From CAG-791 sp045117315 (lineage in GTDB: Bacteria; Bacillota; Clostridia; Lachnospirales; Lachnospiraceae), in contig JBGUNJ010000035.1 of NCBI GenBank assembly GCA_045117315.1, positions 1-23,015 on the forward strand: a DNA stretch of 23,015 nucleotides, in the 5' to 3' direction. This document shows, piece by piece, positions 7,078 through 13,606 of the stretch. A program made the position numbers and the translations under genes. The notes beneath the pieces are model-generated. The model had not been told where the DNA came from. It made no database searches and saw only the letters and a list, made by a program, of their open reading frames with translations. Position 1 is the stretch's first letter. Each line of letters begins with the position of its first letter.

Positions 7078-7770
7078 GTGATTCGAGCTTTTTTATTACA
7101 GGAACAGCGTATGTTTCAGGTATCCGAGGATATAAAGGGGTTGGATGTCGGCGAGATCACTATTGCATCTTATTCAAGCATCTCGACACATTGGCTGCCG
7201 GCGATTATCAAACAGTTTCGATCGGATTATCCGAATATACGCATTCACCTGATGGAGGGAATTCGGCAGGAGGTCAAAGGCTGGTTGGATGCGTCCAGAG
7301 CAGATATTGGATTTCTAAGCGGTGGCAGTGATTTGGCCCCATACCACTGGATACCGATTGCAGAAGATCGCATGCTGGCGGTATTGCCTTCGGATCATCC
7401 ATTGGCTGAACAACAAAACTACCCTATTTGTCAGTGCATTCATGAAGATTTCATCATGCCCGCGCTTGGCAGGGATGATGATGTTGCGGCCTTGTTTGAG
7501 CGATTTCAGATCGAACCCCACATACTGTTTTCTACTTTAGAGAATTATGCCGCAATATCAATGATTGAAAGTGGTCTGGGCATGAGCATCATGAATGAAC
7601 TCATTACAAAAAACTTTCAGGCAAACGTAGTCATGCTTCCTTTAGACCCGCCTCAGAGTATTACTCTCGGAATGGCTGTTCCCACGCTGGAAAGTGCATC
7701 TCCTGCTGTTATCAAGTTTGCAGAATATGTTGGACGAATCGGAGGTCATCATGAAGCAGATATCGAATAA
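7078..7770 (+). pseudogene. LysR-family regulator lacking its DNA-binding domain
   Basis: The readable 230 residues form the LysR-type effector-binding domain: LDVGEITIASYSSISTHWLP, then FRSDYPNIRIHLMEG, DIGFLSG, MLAVLPSDHPLA and IESGLGMSIMNEL. The N-terminal winged helix-turn-helix (about 60-85 residues in the family) is missing. A relic of the linker (TDAGEKLLPVIRAF) can be read from about 7048, before a stop at 7033-7035. A GTG at 7078 could start a truncated protein, but without the helix-turn-helix it cannot act as a normal regulator. It sits in a stretch of gene scraps, consistent with a 5' deletion. Confidence 0.75.
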
Positions 7771-7899
7771 GGAATATGAGAAGTACCAGCAGTACCAGAC
7801 CGACAAGCTGCATAGTCAGCATTGAAGAAGCTTGTTGAGGATGGAACTTTGGTAAGGATTGGAGCGGGGCGTAAGACTCTTTATGCACGAGCAGAGTGA
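7751..7899 (+). pseudogene. Collapsed small gene: 5' and 3' scraps joined by deletion
   Basis: A short frame starts at ATG 7751 behind a good GGAGG site and encodes MKQISNKEYEKYQQYQTDKL before stopping at 7825. In another frame, 7816-7899 reads like the end of a helix-turn-helix or winged-helix protein (LKKLVEDGTLVRIGAGRKTL...) up to a TGA. I interpret the two as the ends of one former gene with its middle deleted and the frame shifted. The parent family is not identified. Confidence 0.35.
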
Positions 7900-7918
7900 T
7901 TTTATCAAGAATATATAG

Positions 7919-8074
7919 ATGACCGGCAATCCTAAGCCGGGTATGGGTTCGGCAAACCGGGTCCTTGATAAGATTCCGGACAAAAAGAGGGGCACAGGAG
8001 TCGTTCTTTGCCTTAATGATATAAAAACATATCTCAGAGAAAATCTGATTGCTCTTTCCATAGAATACATTTAA
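7919..8074 (+). pseudogene. 3' fragment of an unidentified gene
   Basis: A 51-residue frame (MTGNPKPGMGSANRVLDKIP... to ...NLIALSIEYI) has protein-like composition but no ribosome binding site. Its conserved-looking Gly/Pro-rich start suggests the tail of a larger protein; the family is not recognised. Confidence 0.3.
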
Positions 8075-8102
8075 ACGTTGGAAGATTACAGGTAAAAACG
8101 GT

Positions 8103-8150
8103 TTGGACCAAAATGCACATGTTGAAACGTGTATCCTACTCGTTAGGGAA
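8103..8150 (+). pseudogene. Possible 3' scrap of a RlmD/RlmCD-type RNA methyltransferase
   Basis: The frame reading DQNAHVETCILLVRE resembles the C-terminal HVE(T/C)xxLL motif of 23S rRNA (uracil-5-)methyltransferases. Only this motif is left; upstream sequence in frame does not match. Weak evidence. Confidence 0.3.
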
Positions 8151-8215
8151 TTAGTCAACGATGATGACATGGCAGCAATCATGGATGCCTTCCGGCATTT
8201 TCATCTGATCGTGAT

Positions 8216-8292
8216 TATGGGGACGGTCCTTTTGTTTCTGTCCCTCTGTTTTTATGAGACAGGGGGACAGAAACAAAAGAACCGTCCCTATA
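8216..8292. repeat. 34-bp near-perfect inverted repeat (GGGACGGT family)
   Basis: Arms 8216-8249 and 8259-8292 match at 31 of 34 positions around a 9-base loop. They contain GGGACGGTCC and its partner GAACCGTCCC, plus the shared block CTTTTGTTTCTGTCC. Such palindromes carrying GGGACGGTTC occur in many Clostridia, often linked with Y1-type (REP-associated) transposases; none is in this window. The stop codon of the rhodanese-like gene lies inside the right arm. Confidence 0.8.
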
Positions 8293-8593
8293 CATAACTG
8301 TCCAAAAAATGATGCCGGGTACGGCCCTGCTTGTACGCAATCACCGTATCCAGATTTACATTTTCCACGCTGCGGAAGATGTTTTTCTCTATCTGCGGGT
8401 TTTCGGTATGGCAGAAAAGATATACCGGCATCGTGGTATCAGCCGCAATGATCTCCGGCTTCAGTTCCTCTAAAGGGATGCTTTCGGCAAATGGAAATGT
8501 TCCCTTTTCAAACGCCTCCCGGCTGCGAATGTCGATGACTCGCTTCGGGCCTGTAATTCGCTCCAGTTCTTCAATTGTTATCTCCTGTGCCAT
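8288..8593 (-). CDS. Atypical rhodanese-like protein
   Basis: The 101-residue product starts like a single-domain rhodanese (sulfurtransferase): ITIEELERITGPKRVIDIRS, EAFEKGTFPFAESIPLEEL and the strand leading to the catalytic Cys, MPVYLFCHT. Normally the Cys is followed by a CxxGxRS loop and a GG(x)xAW segment. Here the loop reads CHTENPQIEK and the rest is divergent, ending at a stop inside a long inverted repeat. ATG 8593 has AAGGAG nine bases upstream. Sulfurtransferase activity is doubtful because the anion-binding loop is lost. It may be a gene altered at its 3' end by repeat insertion, or a non-catalytic binding domain. It is the nearest minus-strand gene to the sulfur operon. Confidence 0.55.
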   Translation of the reverse strand: MAQEITIEELERITGPKRVIDIRSREAFEKGTFPFAESIPLEELKPEIIAADTTMPVYLFCHTENPQIEKNIFRSVENVNLDTVIAYKQGRTRHHFLDSYV

Positions 8594-8645
8594 GAGCAAA
8601 TACTCCTTCTTAATTTGCTGCTCAAATTCGATGTGTAACTATACA

Positions 8646-8689
8646 CCTATTCCCATACTTGGTCAATGGGAGAATAGGGCGGCTTTTTT
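8646..8689 (+). terminator. Possible intrinsic terminator
   Basis: CCTATTC-CCCAT (8646-8656) pairs with ATGGG-GAATAGG (8666-8678, one bulged A). After GCGGC comes TTTTTT at 8684-8689. The gap between stem and T tract weakens it. No clear gene precedes it on this strand. Confidence 0.35.
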
Positions 8690-8697
8690 GATTATCC

Positions 8698-8763
8698 GCG
8701 CGCAATGTTACAGTAATGCGCAACGTTACTTGTACACGCCCTTCGAGGGGGCGTGTACAGTAC
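8698..8763. repeat. Direct repeat and palindromic hairpin (GTTAC...GTGTAC family)
   Basis: GCGCAA(T/C)GTTAC occurs twice (8698-8710, 8718-8729). TGTACACGCCC (8731-8741) then pairs perfectly with GGGCGTGTACA (8749-8759). The hairpin resembles the one at 12245-12283 in length and in its TCGAGGG/TCGGAGGG loop region. About 300 bases around it (8600-8870) hold no gene. Confidence 0.6.
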
Positions 8764-8873
8764 GAAATGGGGCAAACACAGTTATCTGTTTTTCCGATAA
8801 CAGGATATGGGAAAGGCAGCTTAATGAGGGAATTGCTTTTGTGGAAAAGATATGTTACATTTTTTTAAGCCTA

Positions 8874-8901
8874 TTAAACCGATAGATAAATAGATTTTAA
8901 T
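8874..8901 (+). promoter_or_regulatory. Putative promoter of the sulfur operon leader
   Basis: TTAAAC (8874-8879) and TTTAAT (8896-8901, one mismatch to TATAAT) are 16 bases apart in AT-rich sequence, about 30 bases before the ribosome binding site of the leader peptide. The -35 box is poor, as expected for a promoter that needs an activator such as a LysR protein. Confidence 0.3.
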
Positions 8902-8935
8902 TTGCCGGCTGGAAGAAATCGAAAGGACCTGGAAA

Positions 8936-9052
8936 ATGGTGAGAATGATGAGAAATATGTGTATGTCTGATATGGGAATGTGTCGCTGCTGTTCTGGAAA
9001 GTTTACTAAGATTAAAGCGGTTTCGTTTCGAATGTGCACAAAAAACTGTTGA
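8936..9052 (+). CDS. Cys/Met-rich leader peptide of the sulfate assimilation operon
   Basis: A 38-codon frame encodes a basic peptide with six Cys and eight Met (14 of 38 residues contain sulfur). It includes MCRCCSGK, and it ends CTKNC immediately before TGA. AAAGGA lies eight bases upstream of ATG 8936; ATG 8945 or 8948 are alternatives. About 40 bases after its stop is a terminator-like hairpin (9092-9124), and the sulfate-binding protein gene starts at 9276. This layout matches transcription attenuation or translation-coupled control by amino-acid-rich leader peptides, as in trp and his operons. Stalling at Cys codons when cysteine is scarce would be the sensing event. The peptide family is not recognised by me, and the regulatory role is inferred from composition and position. 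Confidence 0.6.
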   Translation: MVRMMRNMCMSDMGMCRCCSGKFTKIKAVSFRMCTKNC

Positions 9053-9091
9053 CCTGACAAAAAAGAGGGCAGGAACAGATTTGTATGCGGA

Positions 9092-9124
9092 AGCGGGAGC
9101 GTTATAGTATGCCCCGCTGTTTTT
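9092..9124 (+). terminator. Attenuator-like intrinsic terminator before sbp
   Basis: AGCGGG-a-GC (9092-9100) pairs with GC-CCCGCT (9111-9118) around a 10-base loop, followed by GTTTTT (9119-9124). It lies between the Cys/Met-rich leader peptide and sbp, so it would end transcription before the structural genes unless relieved. I found no convincing competing antiterminator stem by eye. Confidence 0.55.
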
Positions 9125-9275
9125 ATGCTCAAAAATGAAGCAGGAGCCGGGTGTCTTCGTAAAAAAGTGTTTCAAATACCATAGAGAAGCAGCAGAGGAA
9201 CAGGATCTTTTTGAGTTTCAAATGCCATGCAGAAGCACCGGGATAGAGCGAGTCTTGAATGTGAAAGGAAGAAAT

Positions 9276-10508
9276 ATGAGAACAGGACAATATCCTCACA
9301 GGAATGGTAACAGAGAAGTCAGATTAAAGGAAAACAGCAGGCCCGGAGCAGGAAAGCCGGAATACGGTGTTTTTAAAAGAGCCGCGGCCGTCTTTCTGGC
9401 AGTGCTGGTGACAGCCGGGGCGCTTGCAGGCTGCGGCGGATCCTCCTCCGGCGGGACCGCGGCAGGCAGTTCCGCAGGCGGCAGTACCGGCGCAGGAGCC
9501 GCCGGAAATGATACGCAGACAGCAGGCGGTCAGGGGGAAGTGATCGAACTGACGAATGTGTCGTATGATCCAACCCGCGAACTCTATGCTGCCTACAATC
9601 AGATCTTCGAGCAATATTATGAGGAACTGACCGGCCGGCAGGTCGAGGTGACGCAGTCTCATGGGGGATCCGGGAAACAGGCGCTGGAGGTCTCCAACGG
9701 TCTGGAGGCGGATGTCGTTACTCTGGCCCTGGAAGGAGACGTGCAGGTGGTGGCGGATGCAGGCCTGATCGACGACGGCTTCATCTCGGAATTCCCCGTG
9801 GACAGCTCCCCCTATACATCAACGATCGTTTTCCTTGTGAGAAGCGGCAATCCGAAAAAGATCTATGACTGGAGTGATCTAATCCGCGAAGATGTCGGAG
9901 TGATCACCCCCAATCCGAAGACCTCGGGAGGGGCGATGTGGAATTATCTGGCTGCCTGGTATTTCTTTGAGCAGCAGGGGCAGAGCGAAGAGGAGATCCT
10001 CGAATCGATCCGCAAACTGTACGGGAATGTCGTTGTGCTGGATTCCGGAGCGAGAGGTGCCACAACCTCGTTTGTGGAAAACGGACAGGGAGATGTTCTC
10101 CTGGCATGGGAGAATGAGGCTTTCCTTTCTCTGAAGGAGTATCCCGGAGAGTATGAGATCGTCGTTCCCTCCGTCTCGATCCTGTGCCAGCCCACGGTCG
10201 CTGTCGTCGACGAGGTCACCAGGAAGCACGGGACAGAGGAAGCTGCCGCGGAATACCTGAACTATCTGTATTCCGATGAGGCGCAGATCATTGAGGCCCA
10301 GAATTTCTACCGTCCCAGTACAAAGGAAATCTATGATCAATTTGTCCTTGAGACTGACTCCAATACCATTACGGAGATTCCTGCGGACGGTCATTGGATC
10401 AACGACAAGATTGTCCTGACAGATATCACCCATTTTGGCGGCTGGACGCAGGCGCGCAGCAAGCATTTCTCAGACGGCGCATACTTCGACCAGATTTATG
10501 AACAATAA
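9276..10508 (+). CDS. sbp: Sulfate-binding lipoprotein of the sulfate ABC transporter
   Basis: The 410-residue protein captures sulfate (or thiosulfate) outside the membrane and delivers it to CysT/CysW. It has an unusually long, basic N-terminal region (about 34 residues), a hydrophobic segment AAAVFLAVLVTAGALAGC with lipobox LAGC (lipidated Cys-53) and a Gly/Ser linker. Binding-protein motifs follow: LTNVSYDPTRELY, QSHGGSGKQA, ADVVTLALEGDV, TPNPKTSGGAMWNYLAAW and DSGARGATTSF. The mature part has the usual Sbp/CysP length. ATG 9276 is chosen because AAAGGAAG precedes it; an in-frame start at 9135 would add 47 residues with no family similarity. It is the first structural gene of the operon, and a hairpin (10512-10531) separates it from cysT, perhaps allowing more Sbp than permease to be made. 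Confidence 0.9.
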   Translation: MRTGQYPHRNGNREVRLKENSRPGAGKPEYGVFKRAAAVFLAVLVTAGALAGCGGSSSGGTAAGSSAGGSTGAGAAGNDTQTAGGQGEVIELTNVSYDPTRELYAAYNQIFEQYYEELTGRQVEVTQSHGGSGKQALEVSNGLEADVVTLALEGDVQVVADAGLIDDGFISEFPVDSSPYTSTIVFLVRSGNPKKIYDWSDLIREDVGVITPNPKTSGGAMWNYLAAWYFFEQQGQSEEEILESIRKLYGNVVVLDSGARGATTSFVENGQGDVLLAWENEAFLSLKEYPGEYEIVVPSVSILCQPTVAVVDEVTRKHGTEEAAAEYLNYLYSDEAQIIEAQNFYRPSTKEIYDQFVLETDSNTITEIPADGHWINDKIVLTDITHFGGWTQARSKHFSDGAYFDQIYEQ

Positions 10509-10511
10509 AAG

Positions 10512-10531
10512 AGCCTGACCGGCGGCAGGCT
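10512..10531 (+). promoter_or_regulatory. Intergenic hairpin between sbp and cysT
   Basis: AGCCTG (10512-10517) pairs with CAGGCT (10526-10531). There is no T tract, so it more likely stabilises the sbp message or tunes differential expression than terminates transcription. Confidence 0.4.
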
Positions 10532-10545
10532 GGAAAGATGAAAAA

Positions 10546-11385
10546 ATGAAAGCAAGTAAAAGCAGAAGCATTATTCCGGGATTCGGGCTGAGCTTTGGTG
10601 TGATGATCACGATATTGAGCCTGGTGGTTCTGCTGCCTTTATGCTCACTGGTGGTTTTTACACTGAAACTGACGCCCTCCGAATTCCTCTATACGATCAC
10701 AAGACCGAGGGTTCTTTCCGGCTACCGGGTCAGCATCTCGACGGCACTTGCGGCGGCATCTGTCAATACTGTCATGGGTCTGATCATGGCCTGGGTGCTC
10801 GTGAGATATGAGTTTCCGGGGAAAAAACTCATTGACGGCATCATTGAGCTGCCCTTCGCACTGCCGACCGCAGTGGCGGGCATTTCCCTGACCCACCTGA
10901 CGACCACGAACGGCTGGGTGGGAAAGATTTTCTTCGACCGGTTCGGGATCCGGATCGCCTATACCCGTCTGGGCATCACCATTGCCCTGATCTTTATCGG
11001 CATCCCCTTTGTGGTCCGCTCCGTGCAGCCGGTTCTGGAAAAGATTGATATTCAATATGAGGAGGCTGCCATGATCCTGGGGGCGGATCGGCGGACGACC
11101 TTCCTGCGGGTCATTTTTCCTGAGATTCTTCCCTCCCTGATCTCCGGCTTCACACTGGCGTTTGCCAGGAGCATCGGGGAGTACGGAAGCGTCGTCTTCA
11201 TCGCCGGAAACACCCCCTATGAGACGGAGATCGCCCCGCTTCTGATCATGTCGGAGCTGCAGGAATTTGATTATGCGGCAGCGACTTCCATAGCTCTTGT
11301 CATGCTGGCCATTGCCTTCGTGATTCTTTCGATCAATGCAGTCCTGCAGAGCATGGTCTCACGCCGTATCAGCGGTCTGGCATAA
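10546..11385 (+). CDS. cysT: Sulfate ABC transporter permease CysT (CysU)
   Basis: One of the two membrane subunits that pass sulfate through the cytoplasmic membrane. The 279-residue protein has about six membrane helices, starting with FGVMITILSLVVLLPLCSLV. It carries the ABC permease signature: the EEAAMILGADRRTTFLRVIFPEILPSL segment is the EAA loop that docks on CysA, and SIGEYGSVVFIAGN is typical of CysT. The length matches the family (~275-280). The ribosome binding site is modest (GGAAAG). It is followed after 21 bases by cysW. Confidence 0.9.
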   Translation: MKASKSRSIIPGFGLSFGVMITILSLVVLLPLCSLVVFTLKLTPSEFLYTITRPRVLSGYRVSISTALAAASVNTVMGLIMAWVLVRYEFPGKKLIDGIIELPFALPTAVAGISLTHLTTTNGWVGKIFFDRFGIRIAYTRLGITIALIFIGIPFVVRSVQPVLEKIDIQYEEAAMILGADRRTTFLRVIFPEILPSLISGFTLAFARSIGEYGSVVFIAGNTPYETEIAPLLIMSELQEFDYAAATSIALVMLAIAFVILSINAVLQSMVSRRISGLA

Positions 11386-11406
11386 AAGCGAGGAGGTGAT
11401 ATCAAA

Positions 11407-12237
11407 ATGACATTGCGGAATAACACCGGTCCGGTGAAATGGATCCTGATCATTCTGGTCATTCTCTTTCTGGCGGTCTTTCTGATCCTGCCGCTGGTCT
11501 ATATCCTGATGACTGCCCTCGGCAAAGGTGTAGAGGTCTATAAGGCATCCATTACAGACAAATACGCCGTGAAGGCGATTCAGCTGACAGTGCAGGCCAC
11601 ACTCTGGGCAGTCGCCGTCAATACAATCTTCGGAATCGCCGCCGCATGGTGCCTGACCAAGTATGCTTTTCGGGGAAAGAAGATCATTTCCACTTTCATT
11701 GATCTTCCCGTCACGGTGTCCCCGATCATTGCCGGCCTTATTTATGTCCTTACCTTCGGACGCCAGAGTTTTCTGTACCCGATTCTGGACAGCAGAGGGA
11801 TCCAGATCATCTTCGCCGTTCCCGGAATCATTCTGGCGACCATCTTTGTCACTTTTCCTTTTATATCCCGGGAGCTGATCCCTGTTCTGAATGCCCAGGG
11901 GACCGACGAAGAAGAGGCTGCCGCTCTGATGGGGGCTGGTACCTTTACCATCTTTCGAAGAGTGACATTTCCCCATATCAAATGGGCTCTCCTGTACGGG
12001 ATCGTTCTCTGCACGGCGAGAGCAATGGGAGAATTCGGAGCGGTCTCCGTTCTTTCAGGGCATCTGAGAGGAAAGACCAATACACTGCCGCTCTATATCG
12101 AACTTCTTTACCAGGGATACGATTATACAGGTGCTTTTGCAGCGTCCTCCATCCTGGTGATCATGGCGGTTCTGGTTCTGATCCTCCGCCTCTTCCTCGA
12201 GCGCCGCGGGAAAAAGGAACTGGACATCCACAAATGA
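11407..12237 (+). CDS. cysW: Sulfate ABC transporter permease CysW
   Basis: The second membrane subunit, 276 residues, paired with CysT. A first helix (WILIILVILFLAVFLILPLV) is followed by further helices. The cytoplasmic EAA loop reads EEEAAALMGAGTFTIFRRVTFP, and ARAMGEFGAVSVLSGHLRGKTNTLPLYIELLY is diagnostic of CysW over other permeases. GGAGGTGATATCAAA precedes ATG 11407, a strong initiation site. A palindromic hairpin occupies the 71-base gap before cysA. Confidence 0.92.
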   Translation: MTLRNNTGPVKWILIILVILFLAVFLILPLVYILMTALGKGVEVYKASITDKYAVKAIQLTVQATLWAVAVNTIFGIAAAWCLTKYAFRGKKIISTFIDLPVTVSPIIAGLIYVLTFGRQSFLYPILDSRGIQIIFAVPGIILATIFVTFPFISRELIPVLNAQGTDEEEAAALMGAGTFTIFRRVTFPHIKWALLYGIVLCTARAMGEFGAVSVLSGHLRGKTNTLPLYIELLYQGYDYTGAFAASSILVIMAVLVLILRLFLERRGKKELDIHK

Positions 12238-12244
12238 GCAATAT

Positions 12245-12283
12245 GTTACAGTTCACCTCCTCTCGGAGGGCGTGAACTGTAAC
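12245..12283. repeat. Palindromic hairpin between cysW and cysA
   Basis: GTTACAGTTCAC (12245-12256) pairs perfectly with GTGAACTGTAAC (12272-12283), with CTCC/GGAG pairing inside. No T tract follows on the plus strand. It belongs to the same kind of palindrome as 8725-8763 and may be a dispersed repeat within the operon. Confidence 0.7.
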
Positions 12284-12308
12284 AGAAATATCAATAAAGA
12301 GTAAAAAA

Positions 12309-13382
12309 ATGAATGAGAAGAACGGATATGTTGAACTCCGGAACATCAACAAAAGTTACGGTGATTTCCAGGCATCCAAAGATATCAATATCAGTATTTC
12401 CAGGGGAAAACTGGCAGCTCTGCTGGGACCGTCCGGCAGCGGTAAGACGACCATCCTGAGAATGATCGCCGGCCTGGAGCATCCGGACTCCGGGCAGATC
12501 CTGATCGACGGGAAGATCGTCAATGACGTACCCGGCAGCGAGCGGGGAATCGGATTTGTTTTTCAGAGTTATGCCCTGTTCCGGTATATGACCGTATTTG
12601 AAAATATCGCTTTCGGGCTCCGCGTAAAAAAGGCGCCGGAAGAGAAGATCCGGGAGAGAGTGGCAGAACTTTTGAAACTCATAGGCTGCGAAGGACTGGA
12701 AAAGCGCTATCCCAGCCAGTTATCGGGCGGACAGCGCCAGCGGGTGGCTTTCGCGCGGGCACTGGCGCCGGATCCGCAGATCCTCCTGCTCGACGAACCG
12801 TTTGCGGCGATCGATGCAAAGGTACGCCTGGAACTGCGAACCTGGCTGCGGGAGATGATCAGTCAGATCGGAATTACCAGCATTTTCGTCACCCATGACC
12901 AGGACGAGGCGATTGAAGTAGCAGACGACATTATTGTCACCAATCAGGGACGAGTGGAACAGGCCGGTACGCCGGCAGAGTTATATGCTCATCCTGCGAC
13001 GGCATTTGTCGCACGCTTTATCGGAACTTCCGTCCCTGTCGCCAATTACGGGGACTTCCAGTTTTTTGAGTATGCCGGACCGGATTCTGTGGGAATCGTC
13101 CGGCCGGAATTCATCAGCATCTTTAAAAAGGGTGAGAGCGTCCAGTTTGCCAGATCCGCAGAGGAAGGCATCGTGGAGGACATCATCTTCCGGGGCAGCA
13201 GCCTGGAGATCCGGGTGCGGATTCACGGGAACCTGCTCTCCGTGCTGAGGAGTTTTAATGATCCGGAGATCCGGATCGGGGAGACGGTGGATATTTTCCT
13301 GCATCGCATGTTCATTGTCCGGGAAGACAAAGTGGACCTGGTCTTCAACCAGTCCATAAGGACAGAGAGCGTCTTCCTGTAA
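12309..13382 (+). CDS. cysA: Sulfate ABC transporter ATP-binding protein CysA
   Basis: The 357-residue ATPase powers sulfate import. It has Walker A GPSGSGKT (40-47), Q-loop FVFQSYALF, signature LSGGQRQR, Walker B ILLLDEP, D-loop and H-loop VTHDQDEA. A C-terminal regulatory domain of about 120 residues starts near FIGTSVPVANYG, and IVRPEFISI is typical of CysA proteins. The length agrees with the family (~350-365). No strong Shine-Dalgarno site is seen before ATG 12309 (AAAGAG only), and a hairpin lies 25 bases upstream, so translation may be tuned. Its last three codons overlap the first copy of a repeat array that fills the gap to aprA. Confidence 0.93.
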   Translation: MNEKNGYVELRNINKSYGDFQASKDINISISRGKLAALLGPSGSGKTTILRMIAGLEHPDSGQILIDGKIVNDVPGSERGIGFVFQSYALFRYMTVFENIAFGLRVKKAPEEKIRERVAELLKLIGCEGLEKRYPSQLSGGQRQRVAFARALAPDPQILLLDEPFAAIDAKVRLELRTWLREMISQIGITSIFVTHDQDEAIEVADDIIVTNQGRVEQAGTPAELYAHPATAFVARFIGTSVPVANYGDFQFFEYAGPDSVGIVRPEFISIFKKGESVQFARSAEEGIVEDIIFRGSSLEIRVRIHGNLLSVLRSFNDPEIRIGETVDIFLHRMFIVREDKVDLVFNQSIRTESVFL

Positions 13383-13580
13383 CAGGTCTTAAGTCAGGAG
13401 AAACGTCCCTGTGACACAGGGGAACCGTTCCCGTGATACAGGAGAACCATTCCCGTGACACACTGTAACAGGTCTTAAGTCAGGAGAACCGTCCACTGAC
13501 AAGGAGAAACGTCCCTGTGACACAGAAGGACCGTCCCCATGACACCCATGACACAGAAGGGCAGTCCCCGTGACTCATTG
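13377..13580. repeat. Degenerate tandem repeat array between cysA and aprA
   Basis: About seven imperfect copies of a ~22-bp unit resembling GGAGAACCGTCCCCGTGACA fill the 224-base gap. In addition, a 26-base block beginning CTGTAACAGGTCTTAAG occurs twice exactly (13377-13402 and 13463-13488), 86 bases apart; the first copy includes the cysA stop codon. The unit shares AACCGTCCC with the inverted repeat at 8216-8292. No open frame or promoter is evident inside. Confidence 0.8.
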
Positions 13581-13606
13581 CTCAAGATCTTTAGAGGCGT
13601 AAGGAT

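Noticed and set aside
8870..9275. Cysteine T-box or SAM riboswitch before sbp
   Set aside because: No T-box signature sequence or SAM-riboswitch core could be recognised; a Cys/Met-rich leader peptide with a terminator explains the region better.
9135..9275. Extended start of the sulfate-binding protein
   Set aside because: It would put 87 residues before the signal helix; ATG 9276 has a proper ribosome binding site.
13377..13580. Possible CRISPR array
   Set aside because: Repeat units are degenerate and nearly contiguous with no unique spacers of constant length, and no cas genes are near.
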